Of a stretch of DNA of 64,000 nucleotides, positions 53,302 to 61,459 are shown in pieces (the first letter of the stretch is position 1; each line of letters starts with the position of its first letter). The notes beneath the pieces were generated by a model, which worked only from the letters and a program-made list of their open reading frames with translations, searched no databases and was not told the origin of the DNA. The translations under genes were made by a program, and so were the position numbers. The stretch is taken from contig PMOS01000011.1 of NCBI GenBank assembly GCA_003161435.1, positions 62,001 through 126,000 of the forward strand, in the 5' to 3' direction. This stretch comes from Vulcanimicrobiota bacterium (lineage in GTDB: Bacteria > Vulcanimicrobiota > Vulcanimicrobiia > Vulcanimicrobiales > Vulcanimicrobiaceae).

Positions 53302-55527
53302 TTGCAGCGCATAACCGCATTCGTCGTCGCGGCCGGTCTGGGGATCTTGGCGATCGCCGGTCGGCCGATCGGACCGCACGCCTTCGGCGGCGGTGCGAAC
53401 GCGGTCGAGTTCGAAGATCGCACCGGCGTGCCGCTCGGAACCGTCCTCGCGCGGGATACCGAACACGCGGTTCGCGTCCCTCTGGCGCGCGTCTCGCCAC
53501 GCTTCCTGGCGGCGATCATCGCGGCCGAAGATGCCCGCTTCGCGCAGCACGACGGCATCGATCCGGTCGCGCTCGCCCGCGCCGCTTGGCAGCTGGTGCG
53601 CACGCGCAGCATCGTCTCGGGTGGCTCGACGATCACGATGCAGCTCGCCCGGCTGCGCTTCGATCTCCCCCGAACACCGCTCGGCAAGCTCGAGGAGCTG
53701 GTCATGGCGCTTCGCATCGAAGCCGGGACGAGCAAAGACGCGATCGCCGAGGCCTACGTCAACCGCGTGCCGATGGGCAGCGATCTCGTCGGTGTCGAGG
53801 CGGGCGCACGAACCTACTTCGGCACGCCCGCGGCCGACCTCGATCTCGGGCATGCGGCGTTTCTCGCAGCCCTGCCGAACGATCCCGTCCAGCTCGATCC
53901 CTACGCGCATGCCGCGGCGCTCGAGCAACGCCGCCGCTGGGTGCTGGCGCGCATGGTCGCGACCGGTGCCGCGTCGGCCGCCGACGCCGCGGATGCGGCG
54001 GCCGAACGCATCGACGTGCTGCCGCGCGGCGGCGGGATCGCAGCGGCACCCCACCTGCTCTTCCGGCTCGCGGGGAGCGTACCGCGCGACGCGACGCGCG
54101 TGCGCACGACCCTCGACCGCGACCTGCAAGCCTTCGCGGAGAACGCGACGCAGCAGGTCGTCGGCGATTTGAACGAGCGGAACGTGCGCGACGGCGCGGC
54201 GATCGTGATCGACAACCGCGACGGTGCGATCCTGGCCTACGTCGGTTCGGCCGACTATTTCGCGCGAGCCGGTGCCGGAAAGAACGACGGCGTCGTCGCG
54301 TTGCGCCAGCCCGGCTCGACGCTCAAGCCGTTTCTGTACGAGCTCGCGTTCGAACGCCGCGTCGTGCGGCCGACGTCGATTCTGGCCGACGTCCCGACGA
54401 CGTACGCGATCCCGGGGCTGCGGTCGTACACCCCGGGGGACTACAGCCAGCGCTTCGCCGGCCCGGTTCGCGCACGCATCGCGCTCGCCGACTCCCTCAA
54501 CGTTCCGGCGGTGCGCGTGCTGAGCGACGTGGGCGTATCCTCGTTCTTGGAGCGATTGCGCGCATTGGGATTTCGTCACTTGACGGCCGATGCCGGCCAC
54601 TACGGCCTCGGCCTGGCGCTGGGCGACGGCGAGGTGACGCTCGAGGAGCTGGCCGGTGCGTACGCGACGATCGCGAACGGCGGCCATCCCGTCCACGTCC
54701 ACGCCCTCGCCGAAACCGCCGTCGCCGCATCCGGGACGACGGTCGGCGCCGGCGCACCTGCGACGACGGTCGGCGCGGGCTCCGAATGGTCGCTCGTTAC
54801 CGACATGCTGGCGGACGCGCACGCGCGAGCACGCGCGTTCGGCGTCGCATCGCTGCTGCGCACGTCGTTCCCCAGCGCGGTCAAGACCGGAACGTCGTCG
54901 GATTTTCGCGACACGTGGACGGTCGGCTTCACCCGCGACTACACCGTCGCGACCTGGGTCGGCAACTTCGACGGTGCGCCGATGCAGCGCGTGAGCGGCG
55001 TGACGGGCGCCGCGCCGTTGTGGAACCGGATCATTCGCCACCTCGCCGAACGTGAGCCGCCGCCGGCGTTCGCGCCGCCGCGCGGGTACGTGCGCCGGCC
55101 GATGTGCGCCGTGACCGGCGTGCGGCCGGGCCGCGATTGCACGAGCGTCGTCGGCGAATGGCTCGACGCGCGCGATCTCGTCGCCTGGAACGCGCCGCCG
55201 CGGCCGCTCGACCGCACCTTCGACGGATGGTTGGCGAGCCAGCCGGTGCGACGGGGCGAGGCGTTACGTATCGTCGAGCCGCACGACGGCGACGTGTTCG
55301 TCGCGGCGCCCGGCGCCCGGATCGCCGTCGTCGCGCGCGGCACCATCCGACCGGCCTGGGATTTGAACGGCAAGGCGCTCGCGGCGGGCGAGGCACGCTG
55401 GACGCTCGCCCTCGCGCGCGGGCGCTGGACGCTCCGCGCGCGCGACGGCGGGCGCGCCGATACCGTCACGTTTACCGTCGGTGACCGTCTACCGCGCTCG
55501 CACCGCGCGGGCTTCACCATACGCTAA
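53302..55527 (+). CDS. pbpC: Penicillin-binding protein 1C (bifunctional transglycosylase/transpeptidase)
   Basis: A 741-residue class A PBP: one TM anchor (ITAFVVAAGLGILAIAG), GT51 domain (AAEDARFAQHDGIDPVALAR, GGSTITMQLARL), transpeptidase with S-x-x-K in QPGSTLKPF (about 339-342), S-x-N in ADSLNVPAV and KTGTSSDFRDTW (about 528), then the BiPBP_C domain. It polymerises and crosslinks peptidoglycan. TTG 53302 is chosen for its AGAGGAA at 6 bases. The GTG at 53230 would overlap the divergent A2M start. Coupling with A2M suggests joint defence and repair of the wall. Confidence 0.9.
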   Translation: MQRITAFVVAAGLGILAIAGRPIGPHAFGGGANAVEFEDRTGVPLGTVLARDTEHAVRVPLARVSPRFLAAIIAAEDARFAQHDGIDPVALARAAWQLVRTRSIVSGGSTITMQLARLRFDLPRTPLGKLEELVMALRIEAGTSKDAIAEAYVNRVPMGSDLVGVEAGARTYFGTPAADLDLGHAAFLAALPNDPVQLDPYAHAAALEQRRRWVLARMVATGAASAADAADAAAERIDVLPRGGGIAAAPHLLFRLAGSVPRDATRVRTTLDRDLQAFAENATQQVVGDLNERNVRDGAAIVIDNRDGAILAYVGSADYFARAGAGKNDGVVALRQPGSTLKPFLYELAFERRVVRPTSILADVPTTYAIPGLRSYTPGDYSQRFAGPVRARIALADSLNVPAVRVLSDVGVSSFLERLRALGFRHLTADAGHYGLGLALGDGEVTLEELAGAYATIANGGHPVHVHALAETAVAASGTTVGAGAPATTVGAGSEWSLVTDMLADAHARARAFGVASLLRTSFPSAVKTGTSSDFRDTWTVGFTRDYTVATWVGNFDGAPMQRVSGVTGAAPLWNRIIRHLAEREPPPAFAPPRGYVRRPMCAVTGVRPGRDCTSVVGEWLDARDLVAWNAPPRPLDRTFDGWLASQPVRRGEALRIVEPHDGDVFVAAPGARIAVVARGTIRPAWDLNGKALAAGEARWTLALARGRWTLRARDGGRADTVTFTVGDRLPRSHRAGFTIR

Positions 55528-55574
55528 CCCGCCGGGCCGTGAAAGTCCGGCGCGGTCGTGCCGATACTAGGGGC

Positions 55575-55790
55575 ATGGAGCCCGTTGTGAAGCTCCCGCG
55601 GGAGCTGAGCAAACCGTTCGATGCGCGTCGCTGCGATGCAGCGGACCGCCTCGCGATGTGGAACCGCTGGGAGCTCACCCAGTGGGTCGAGGCGACGCGT
55701 TCGCGCGGGCTGCCCTTCCTGTGCCTCGACGCCGACGTGCAGCGCCGCCTGATCGCCGCGATCGACGACCGCGTCGCCATAGCATCGTAG
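55575..55790 (+). CDS. Small hypothetical protein, 71 residues
   Basis: ATG 55575 gives a soluble 71-residue protein (PRELSKPFDARRCDAADRLA, then MWNRWELTQWVEATRS) with amphipathic helices and two Cys. No family is recognised. It is 47 bases after pbpC and convergent with glyS. It may belong to the pbpC transcript. Confidence 0.5.
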   Translation: MEPVVKLPRELSKPFDARRCDAADRLAMWNRWELTQWVEATRSRGLPFLCLDADVQRRLIAAIDDRVAIAS

Positions 55791-55797
55791 CAGCCTC

Positions 55798-57135
55798 CTA
55801 GAGGCGTTCTCCCAAGTAGGTCGCCAGCGCGTCCTGCGCGATGCGGTCCTGTTTCATCGTGTCGCGGTCGCGCACGGTGACCGCCGCATCGTTGAGCGTC
55901 TCGAAGTCGATCATGATGCACAGCGGCGTGCCGATCTCGTCCTGACGGCGGTAGAGCTGACCGACGTTGCCTTCATCGTACTGGGTGCGGAACAGCGGTC
56001 GCAGCCCGCGCTCGATCGTGCGCGCCCGTTCGACCAGCTCGGGTTTGTTGCGCGCCAACGGAAAGACGCCGACCTGCACCGGCGCGATCTTCGGATGGAA
56101 GCGTAGCACGGTACGCTCCGTCTGCTTGTCGCCTTCGATGACGGCCTCGCGGTCGTAGGCGTCGACCAGCATGGTGAGGGTCGTGCGGTCCATCCCCGCC
56201 GACGACTCGATCAGGATCGGCGTGTATTTCTGCTTGGACGCCTCGTCGAAGAACTGCAGGTCTTTCCCCGAGTACTCGATGTGCCGGTCGAGATCGTACG
56301 TGCCGCGGTGCGCGATCGACTCGAGCTCGCCCCAGCCCCAGGGAAAGAGATACTCCACGTCGATCCCGGCCTTCGCGTAGAACGGCCGTTCTTCGGGGGT
56401 CAGCGTGTAGAAGCGAAGCCGGTCCTCCCGCACGCCGTAGTCGCTGTACCATTTCTTGCGCGCGTTGACCCACTGCTCGAACCACGCCATGTCCGCGCCG
56501 TCCTGCGGGACGAAGAACTCCAGCTCGGCCTGCTCGAACTCGCGCACGCGAAAAGTGAAGTTGCCCGGCGTGATCTCGTTGCGGAACGACTTACCGATCT
56601 GCGCGATCCCGAACGGCGGCTTCTTGCGCGCGCTCTGATAGATGTTCTTGAAGTTGACGAAGATGCCCTGAGCCGTCTCGGGCCGCAAGTACGCCTGCGA
56701 GGACGTGTCCTCCATCGGCCCGATCGCCGTCTTCATCATCAAGTTGAAGTTACGCGGCTCGGTCAGCGTCCCGGCCATCCCGCAGTCGGGGCACTTGTCG
56801 AGCGACGGCAGGTGGTCGGCGCGAAACCGGTGTTTGCAGTTGCGGCAGTCGACCAGCTTATCGTGAAACGCCGCGACGTGACCCGACGCTTCCCAGGTGC
56901 GCGGGTGCATGATGATCGAGCTGTCGAACGCGACGACGTCATCGCGCAGCTCGACCATCTCGCGCCACCAGGCATCCTTGACGTTGCGTTTGAGCACCGC
57001 CCCGAGCGGACCGTAGTCGAAGAAGCCGCCGATCCCGCCGTAGATCTCGGAGGATTGGAAGATGAACCCGCGTCGCTTGGCAAGCGCGGTAATTTCTTCC
57101 ATCGATACGCGGGGCTTGTCGTCGATCGTACTCAC
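55798..57135 (-). CDS. glyS: Glycyl-tRNA synthetase, dimeric (bacterial/eukaryotic alpha2) type
   Basis: A 445-residue class II synthetase: AKRRGFIFQSSEIYGGIGGF at the start, a zinc-ribbon-like insert (CRNCKHRF ... CPDCG), motif 2 (KSFRNEITPGNFTFRVREFE), motif 3 near SAGMDRTTL and the anticodon-binding domain (KIAPVQVGVFPLARN). It charges tRNA-Gly. The start is uncertain between GTG 57135, GTG 57156 and ATG 57102; none has a strong ribosome site. Confidence 0.92.
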   Translation of the reverse strand: MSTIDDKPRVSMEEITALAKRRGFIFQSSEIYGGIGGFFDYGPLGAVLKRNVKDAWWREMVELRDDVVAFDSSIIMHPRTWEASGHVAAFHDKLVDCRNCKHRFRADHLPSLDKCPDCGMAGTLTEPRNFNLMMKTAIGPMEDTSSQAYLRPETAQGIFVNFKNIYQSARKKPPFGIAQIGKSFRNEITPGNFTFRVREFEQAELEFFVPQDGADMAWFEQWVNARKKWYSDYGVREDRLRFYTLTPEERPFYAKAGIDVEYLFPWGWGELESIAHRGTYDLDRHIEYSGKDLQFFDEASKQKYTPILIESSAGMDRTTLTMLVDAYDREAVIEGDKQTERTVLRFHPKIAPVQVGVFPLARNKPELVERARTIERGLRPLFRTQYDEGNVGQLYRRQDEIGTPLCIMIDFETLNDAAVTVRDRDTMKQDRIAQDALATYLGERL

Positions 57136-57226
57136 GGAACGCGACTGGTTCCGCACGCCGCGCCCCGGCTCCTCACCAGCCGCGACGGTTCGGTCGGCGA
57201 CCTGCGAGTCGCTCGATCGGTCACGA

Positions 57227-57577
57227 TCAGGCGGACTTCAGAACCTTGACAGTTCCGACACCGCCGTTCTCGCGTTGGTGAATTCTGATTTCGACATCCA
57301 TCCCAAGTTGACGCAGCGCGTACTGCATGCGTTCCTGAGAGAAGCCATCCGTCTTCATGCGCCCGATCCGGGAGATGTCCGACTGGGTCAGTCCTGTGCG
57401 CGCGGCGGCTTCTGCCTGGGTCCACTTTCGAGCACGGATTTCGCTGTTGATGGCGTGCGCGAGGTCGGCCTTTACGAGCAGCTCGTCTGCGTTCTCGAGG
57501 CCAAGGTCGGCGAAGACGTTTCCGCTGCCGCGCTCCAGGGTCACGCTATCGGCGACCGGCTGCTTCTTCTTCCGCAT
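57227..57577 (-). CDS. XRE-type antitoxin (HigA-like) of a toxin-first module
   Basis: A 116-residue protein whose C-terminal half is an HTH (KWTQAEAAARTGLTQSDISR then MKTDGFSQERMQYALRQLGM), as in HigA-type antitoxins paired with RelE/Gp49-like toxins. The N-terminal half (LERGSGNVFADLGLENADEL) is the usual toxin-binding part. It overlaps the 3' end of the toxin by 32 bases. Base composition is a little lower in GC than nearby housekeeping genes. Confidence 0.78.
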   Translation of the reverse strand: MRKKKQPVADSVTLERGSGNVFADLGLENADELLVKADLAHAINSEIRARKWTQAEAAARTGLTQSDISRIGRMKTDGFSQERMQYALRQLGMDVEIRIHQRENGGVGTVKVLKSA

Positions 57578-57913
57578 GTATCTCACGTGCTTTCTTGAGT
57601 CGAAGGCGGATTCGGTCGAGTACATCCTTAGGAGTAGCGCGTCCCAACTTGCTCTTCTTCTGGAAGAAATCGAGGACGAAAACATACGCTCCAACCTTGG
57701 TCGTATACATGAGGCGATAGGTCCCTGCTTCGTCGTCATCGCGGACTTCCATAACGTCGCGAAGGTCGCCGCGCATCGGTCTGGCGAGGTCTGAGGTTCC
57801 TCCTCGCTGCCGCTGCGTATAGCACCACCCATCGTCTTCCGGACAGACGCGGGAGCGTCAATGAGGTCCCGTCTCGCGGACCCTATCCAAATGAGCCCCT
57901 TCACCGGTCCCAT
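57546..57913 (-). pseudogene. HigB/Gp49-like toxin with a frameshift
   Basis: The N-terminal part (GPVKGLIWIGSARRDLIDAP then ASVRKTMGG) is in one frame from ATG 57913. The rest (GTSDLARPMRGDLRDVMEV, then YRLMYTTKVGAYVFVLDFFQ and KKSKLGRATP) is in another. The join is near 57818, where one base appears missing (CTATACGCAG). The combined product is a full-length Gp49-like (PF05973) ribosome-dependent mRNase toxin of about 122 residues. The break would inactivate it unless it is a sequencing error or programmed slip. TATACT lies 4 bases before the ATG, suggesting a leaderless transcript. Confidence 0.7.
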
Positions 57914-58122
57914 TCGGAGTATATCACTTCTAGCATAACTTGAGAAGATCCCCTCCGACGGCGCGAGCGACGCTTGTCTCGAAGCTCGGACAACGGCGGT
58001 TCGCCCCAACGAGAGGCCCGCAGCCGCCTTCAGCGTATCGCCCGACTGCCTTTAACGACGGAGGCGCGCTTCGTCAAGGGAGGAACGGCGCGCGTTCATT
58101 CAGCGGGCGATGGCACTGCACG

Positions 58123-58581
58123 TCAGCGAATCAAACGCCACTCGTGTGGTGCGCGAGCGACGAAATTCCGGTGGATGTCGCCCAGCACGCGGCGCTGCGC
58201 GTCGAACTCCAGCAACTCGGCCGCCTCGGCGAAAGTGACCCAGCGGTGCGCGTCGTGCACGTCGTCCTCGAGCTTGATCTCGCCCCGCTCGAGATAGGCC
58301 ACGAAGAATGGTACGTGCACGATCCGGTCGCGCACCGGATCGTAGAACGCGTCGAGCGCGCCCGCGGTGAAGAGCGACGCTGCCGCCACACCGATCTCTT
58401 CGACGAGCTCCCGCCGGACGGTCTCGGTCGCGCGCTCGCCCTCTTCGACCCCGCCCATCACGAACGTCCACGCTCCCGCAAACGCCCCCGACGACCGCCG
58501 CACGAGCAGTACGCGCGCACCCTCGGCCCGTCCGCGCAACACGACGACGGCGACAGCATCGGGCCGGCTCTTCCCCTTCAT
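58123..58581 (-). CDS. Nudix hydrolase
   Basis: A 152-residue Nudix protein with a complete Nudix box GGVEEGERATETVRRE followed by LVEEIGV (GX5EX7REUXEEXGU). The region after it (FYDPVRDRIVHVPFFVAYLE) resembles dihydroneopterin-triphosphate or nucleoside-diphosphate-sugar hydrolases. The substrate cannot be assigned. ATG 58581 begins KGKSRPDAVAVVVLRG, the standard first strand. About 200 bases between it and the toxin hold no feature I can support. Confidence 0.85.
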   Translation of the reverse strand: MKGKSRPDAVAVVVLRGRAEGARVLLVRRSSGAFAGAWTFVMGGVEEGERATETVRRELVEEIGVAAASLFTAGALDAFYDPVRDRIVHVPFFVAYLERGEIKLEDDVHDAHRWVTFAEAAELLEFDAQRRVLGDIHRNFVARAPHEWRLIR

Positions 58582-58636
58582 CTTCGCTGGAGTTAGGTCA
58601 AGGCGTAATCGTGAATGTCCTTGCGTCGAGGGACGA

Positions 58637-59060
58637 TCAGAAAAGGCCGGCGAGGTTGACGGTCATGCTGATCGCCGAGACGCGGGCCTCGTCGACCGCT
58701 ACCGTGACGAGCTCCGGCAACTGCACCAAAGGATGACCCGTCGTTACCGCGTGCCCGGACGTGGTCGCCTTGTACCCGAGCACGCAGCGTCGTGCGCACG
58801 CCGCCGTCGCCGCCTTGCCGTAGGCTGCAACGACGTCGGCGACGGTGCTACCGATGCGGAGACGAAACCGGTGCGGTACTGCGACAGGTCGGCAGTCGGC
58901 ACGGTGAACGGCTTCGAGGCACGAAGAGCGCCGAGCTGCACTGATCGGTGGTGGCGCTCGCCAACGCGATGTGATGGACCGGGTCGTACTTCACCATCTG
59001 CCAGAATTCGGCGAACATGATCGGGTGCGCCGGCACACGGCCCTCGCCCGAGCGCGACGA
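58637..59060 (-). pseudogene. Decayed secreted-protein gene (SIMPL-like?) spread over three frames
   Basis: Reading leftwards, three frames give PVHHIALASATTDQCSSA, then ASKPFTVPTADLSQYRTGFV, then AYGKAATAACARRC, ALGYKATTSGHAVTTG-like sequence and AVDEARVSAISMTVNLAGLF with a stop at 58637. The last part looks like the end of a beta-alpha protein such as a SIMPL-domain (DUF541) protein. At least two frameshifts separate them. No intact start is found. The family assignment is a guess. Confidence 0.4.
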
Positions 59061-59066
59061 TATCGC

Positions 59067-59240
59067 CTATCGGCGTACGGTCGCCGTCCGCTGCGCAACC
59101 GATGCCTTCGGCTGCGTCTCGGCGCGGAGCTGGCCGCAGGCGGCCGCAATGTCGCGACCCATCGCGGTCCCATGGTCACCGCGACGCCGTGCTCTTCGAG
59201 GATCTTCGCGAACGCCCAGATGCTCAAACCCTGGACCATG
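59067..59240 (-). pseudogene. Displaced 3' fragment of rlmN
   Basis: Two overlapping frames read IWAFAKILEEHGVAVT and MGRDIAAACGQLRAETQPKA, ending at a stop at 59067. The intact rlmN at the right edge has IWAFAKILEQHGVAVT and MGRDIAAACGQLRAQVERN. The DNA match (59129-59222 versus 63083-63177) is about 87% by hand alignment with a one-base gap. Only the C-terminal ~50 codons are present. It forms a direct repeat with the intact gene across the low-GC island. Confidence 0.75.
59129..59222 (+). repeat. Direct repeat flanking the island, left copy (rlmN 3' region)
   Basis: A 94-base segment homologous to 63083-63177, same orientation, beginning GCTGGCCGCAGGCGG and ending CGCCCAGATG. Similarity falls off sharply after CCCAGATG on the island side. 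It is the pattern left when an element inserts into the 3' end of a gene and brings its own copy. Confidence 0.6.
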
Positions 59241-59293
59241 GCCGGCGCGAACGAGATGATGCAACCGCCGTCGGGTCGGCTCGGACCCCTTCA

Positions 59294-60136
59294 TCACGGT
59301 TCTGGAAACATGGAAATTGCCGCGGCTAATTCTCGCGTCAGAGCCCGGTAAGCCTCGAGAAACTCGGCTCGACGCGGGTCATCTCCAAGTGCCGCAGCGA
59401 ATAACTCGCGCCCGCGCGAACCCGCGGTGAACACGTCACGCACTGCCGCAATGCTGCGACTAAGCGGCTGCTGAATTTCACCGTTCGACGATAATGCGGC
59501 GAATCGACTTTCGAGCTCTTCGCCTTCATACGATTGTAGTAGAAGAAAGACATCACTTGCATCCTTTGCTTTGAGTCGATCGTCGCCGCGATCCGCTATC
59601 TTCTGTGCCTTCGCGACGATCAGAGCAGCTGGCCCGGCAACGAATGCCTCAAGGAGACCCTGCGTTGCGTCGACTTGCGCTATAGCCATCAGGTCTTTGT
59701 CGTATAGAGCCGCTTCAAGTCCCGCTACGCGCCTCGCCGCGCGCATGTTGTCGCCCGGAATCCCTGCATCGCGCCTACCACTTCCGGCGGCGAATTCCTC
59801 GGGCACTAAAATATCGACCTGCGCACCGTCGAATGGCTGATCATCGCTACTTCCGGGCGCCCAGTAGAGTCCTGGATCACCGCGGCGGTGTTGATAGCCG
59901 GCGTCGGCCAGCGTCTGACGGATCGGCGGGACCGTTTCCAAGATTCGAGGATCGATCGCGAGGTCCGAGTCAAGAGTAAACGGCTGAAAGGGACCCTCGG
60001 TGACCTCGCGACTTCGCAGGTAAACGGCCTGGGCGCCGACGACGACTACTGCATCGCGCCGATAGCTGCCCAGGGTGGTTAATACCTGAATCAAATTCTC
60101 CCGTGCGAGGACGTAGCCATTACGATCGCCAATCAC
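59294..60136 (-). CDS. AbiEii-like nucleotidyltransferase (putative toxin)
   Basis: A 280-residue protein with a minimal nucleotidyltransferase core: VVVGAQAVYLRSRE (G-rich turn, residue 34), FTLDSDLAID (metal-binding Asp 56 and Asp 58) and VDILVPEEF (Asp 108). The helical C-terminal half fits AbiEii/AbiGii-type toxins. Such toxins modify tRNA or other substrates in type IV toxin-antitoxin and phage-exclusion systems. It overlaps the upstream AbiEi-like gene by 17 bases, in the antitoxin-toxin order. GC content is visibly lower than in the core genome. Confidence 0.65.
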   Translation of the reverse strand: MIGDRNGYVLARENLIQVLTTLGSYRRDAVVVVGAQAVYLRSREVTEGPFQPFTLDSDLAIDPRILETVPPIRQTLADAGYQHRRGDPGLYWAPGSSDDQPFDGAQVDILVPEEFAAGSGRRDAGIPGDNMRAARRVAGLEAALYDKDLMAIAQVDATQGLLEAFVAGPAALIVAKAQKIADRGDDRLKAKDASDVFLLLQSYEGEELESRFAALSSNGEIQQPLSRSIAAVRDVFTAGSRGRELFAAALGDDPRRAEFLEAYRALTRELAAAISMFPEP

Positions 60137-61178
60137 GTTCTCTTACCTTCATCCATCGGATGAGCTCCTCGGCTTGCGACAATTCGCGCCCGCGGCCGAC
60201 CAAGAGATCGATGGCCACCTGAGCGGGTGCCGCAACGAGGAGTCCGTCCCGAATCTGCGTGCGCGCGTAAACGACCTCGTCGAATGGAAGTGCAAGCGAG
60301 ACGTTTGCGCCACCCTCACTTCGCTGCAAGCCGAACCTTGCGGCAAAGGCAACGACATCGTCACAGTAGCAGAGCGCCATCGCGTCGACCGTGTAGGGCG
60401 CGTAACGCATTGCCGCGGCAACTCCGGAGAGGACGTAGTGATCGGTCGTCACTCGCAGCTTACGCAGGAAGTGATCCTGTCCTCGAGGGTCTTGGTACCT
60501 TCGCGCAGTCGGGTGCCTATAGTCGTCGCTCCAACGTCGCAGCACGCCCTCCCAGTCAACGGAAATAACTGCGCCTCGCGCCCCTCGTTCAATTAGTCCA
60601 TCTTTACTTAGGAGAGCCAGATAGCGAGATACGTTCCCTGCATCGATCGCAAGGGTGGTCGCGAGTTCCCCAACACCAAATGGCGGTTTCATTTCGCACA
60701 AGTACCGGATTAGCCGACCGGCCTTCTTACCGCCCAGTCGGCGTCCGCGGGGTGGTTGTGCCGGGGCGTCGTCGGTGCTGAGCGAAATGAAGAGAGCTGG
60801 AGAATCGAGCCGCCAGAACGCGTTGCCCGTTAGATCCAGGTACCCAATTTCGCGGTCGCGCAGAAATTTCTGGGTTCGGTCAGAAATTCGCGGCGCGATG
60901 AGCAGGCCGGGGCTCCCCGTCGTACGCAGTGCCCGCCAGGCTGACTCGGCGGTTGCCGGCGAAAGTTCTGTCTTGAACTCGATCAGAACGGTGCTCGAAG
61001 TGCCGTCAGGTGCGGACAGTTTTAGGGTCGCATCGACGCCTGGCCGCCCCGCAACGTCACGCAATACGGTATTCCAGCTGCGGGGGAGCAAGCGAGCGAT
61101 CTGCTCCTCAACGTCGAGGCGATATTTGCCCCAGTAGATTGAATTGCCCAATACAGGCAAAGTACCATAATTTGGCAA
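60120..61178 (-). CDS. AbiEi-like regulator/antitoxin with an N-terminal nuclease-fold domain
   Basis: A 352-residue protein. Residues about 30-135 look like a PD-(D/E)xK domain (Asp 49 in GVDATLKL, then LIEFKTELSP with Glu 67 and Lys 69, and LLIAPRISDRTQKFLRD). Residues about 150-205 are a winged helix (ELATTLAIDAGNVSRYLALL then SKDGLIERG). The C-terminal part (SGVAAAMRYAPYTVDA then PAQVAIDLLVG) resembles AbiEi antitoxins. Typical AbiEi proteins lack the nuclease-like part. The start is a TTG at 61178 with GGAG close upstream; longer N-termini cannot be excluded. It is operonic with the nucleotidyltransferase. Confidence 0.6.
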   Translation of the reverse strand: MPNYGTLPVLGNSIYWGKYRLDVEEQIARLLPRSWNTVLRDVAGRPGVDATLKLSAPDGTSSTVLIEFKTELSPATAESAWRALRTTGSPGLLIAPRISDRTQKFLRDREIGYLDLTGNAFWRLDSPALFISLSTDDAPAQPPRGRRLGGKKAGRLIRYLCEMKPPFGVGELATTLAIDAGNVSRYLALLSKDGLIERGARGAVISVDWEGVLRRWSDDYRHPTARRYQDPRGQDHFLRKLRVTTDHYVLSGVAAAMRYAPYTVDAMALCYCDDVVAFAARFGLQRSEGGANVSLALPFDEVVYARTQIRDGLLVAAPAQVAIDLLVGRGRELSQAEELIRWMKVRERDWRS

Positions 61179-61459
61179 TCTCCGTCAAGTCGCTCGGCGC
61201 TTCGAGGCGACGTACTTCTTTCACCATCTGCCCGACATTCGGCGCACATGATTGCGCGAGCCCTTGCCATCAGCTCGGGCCCAGCATTGTATTCCAGCTG
61301 GTACCGCCCAAGAAATCGGCCTTGGCCCTCGATATAATCTACGTCGCGGCCCTGTCGCACGCGCGTCGCTTCGCAGACGCAAACTCGTCATATCGGGCGG
61401 CGCCGCGCGCCGCGGGCCCCAGCATGAGCGCGAGCACCGGACGCGTACGGGACGCGTGT
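61179..61459. other. Intergenic 281 bp inside the island, no supported gene
   Basis: The minus strand shows fragments such as GAARYDEFASAKRRACDRAA and, in another frame, RDVDYIEGQGRFLGRYQLEY. They break after 30-60 codons and match no family I recognise. This may be the remains of an older gene plus the promoter for the AbiE-like pair. No repeat, tRNA or terminator is evident. Confidence 0.4.

Noticed and set aside
57578..58009. Long minus-strand frame fusing sequence upstream of the antitoxin into a 260-residue protein
   Set aside because: Its first part is the toxin's N-terminal frame and its middle part is a shadow; the frameshifted-toxin model explains it better.
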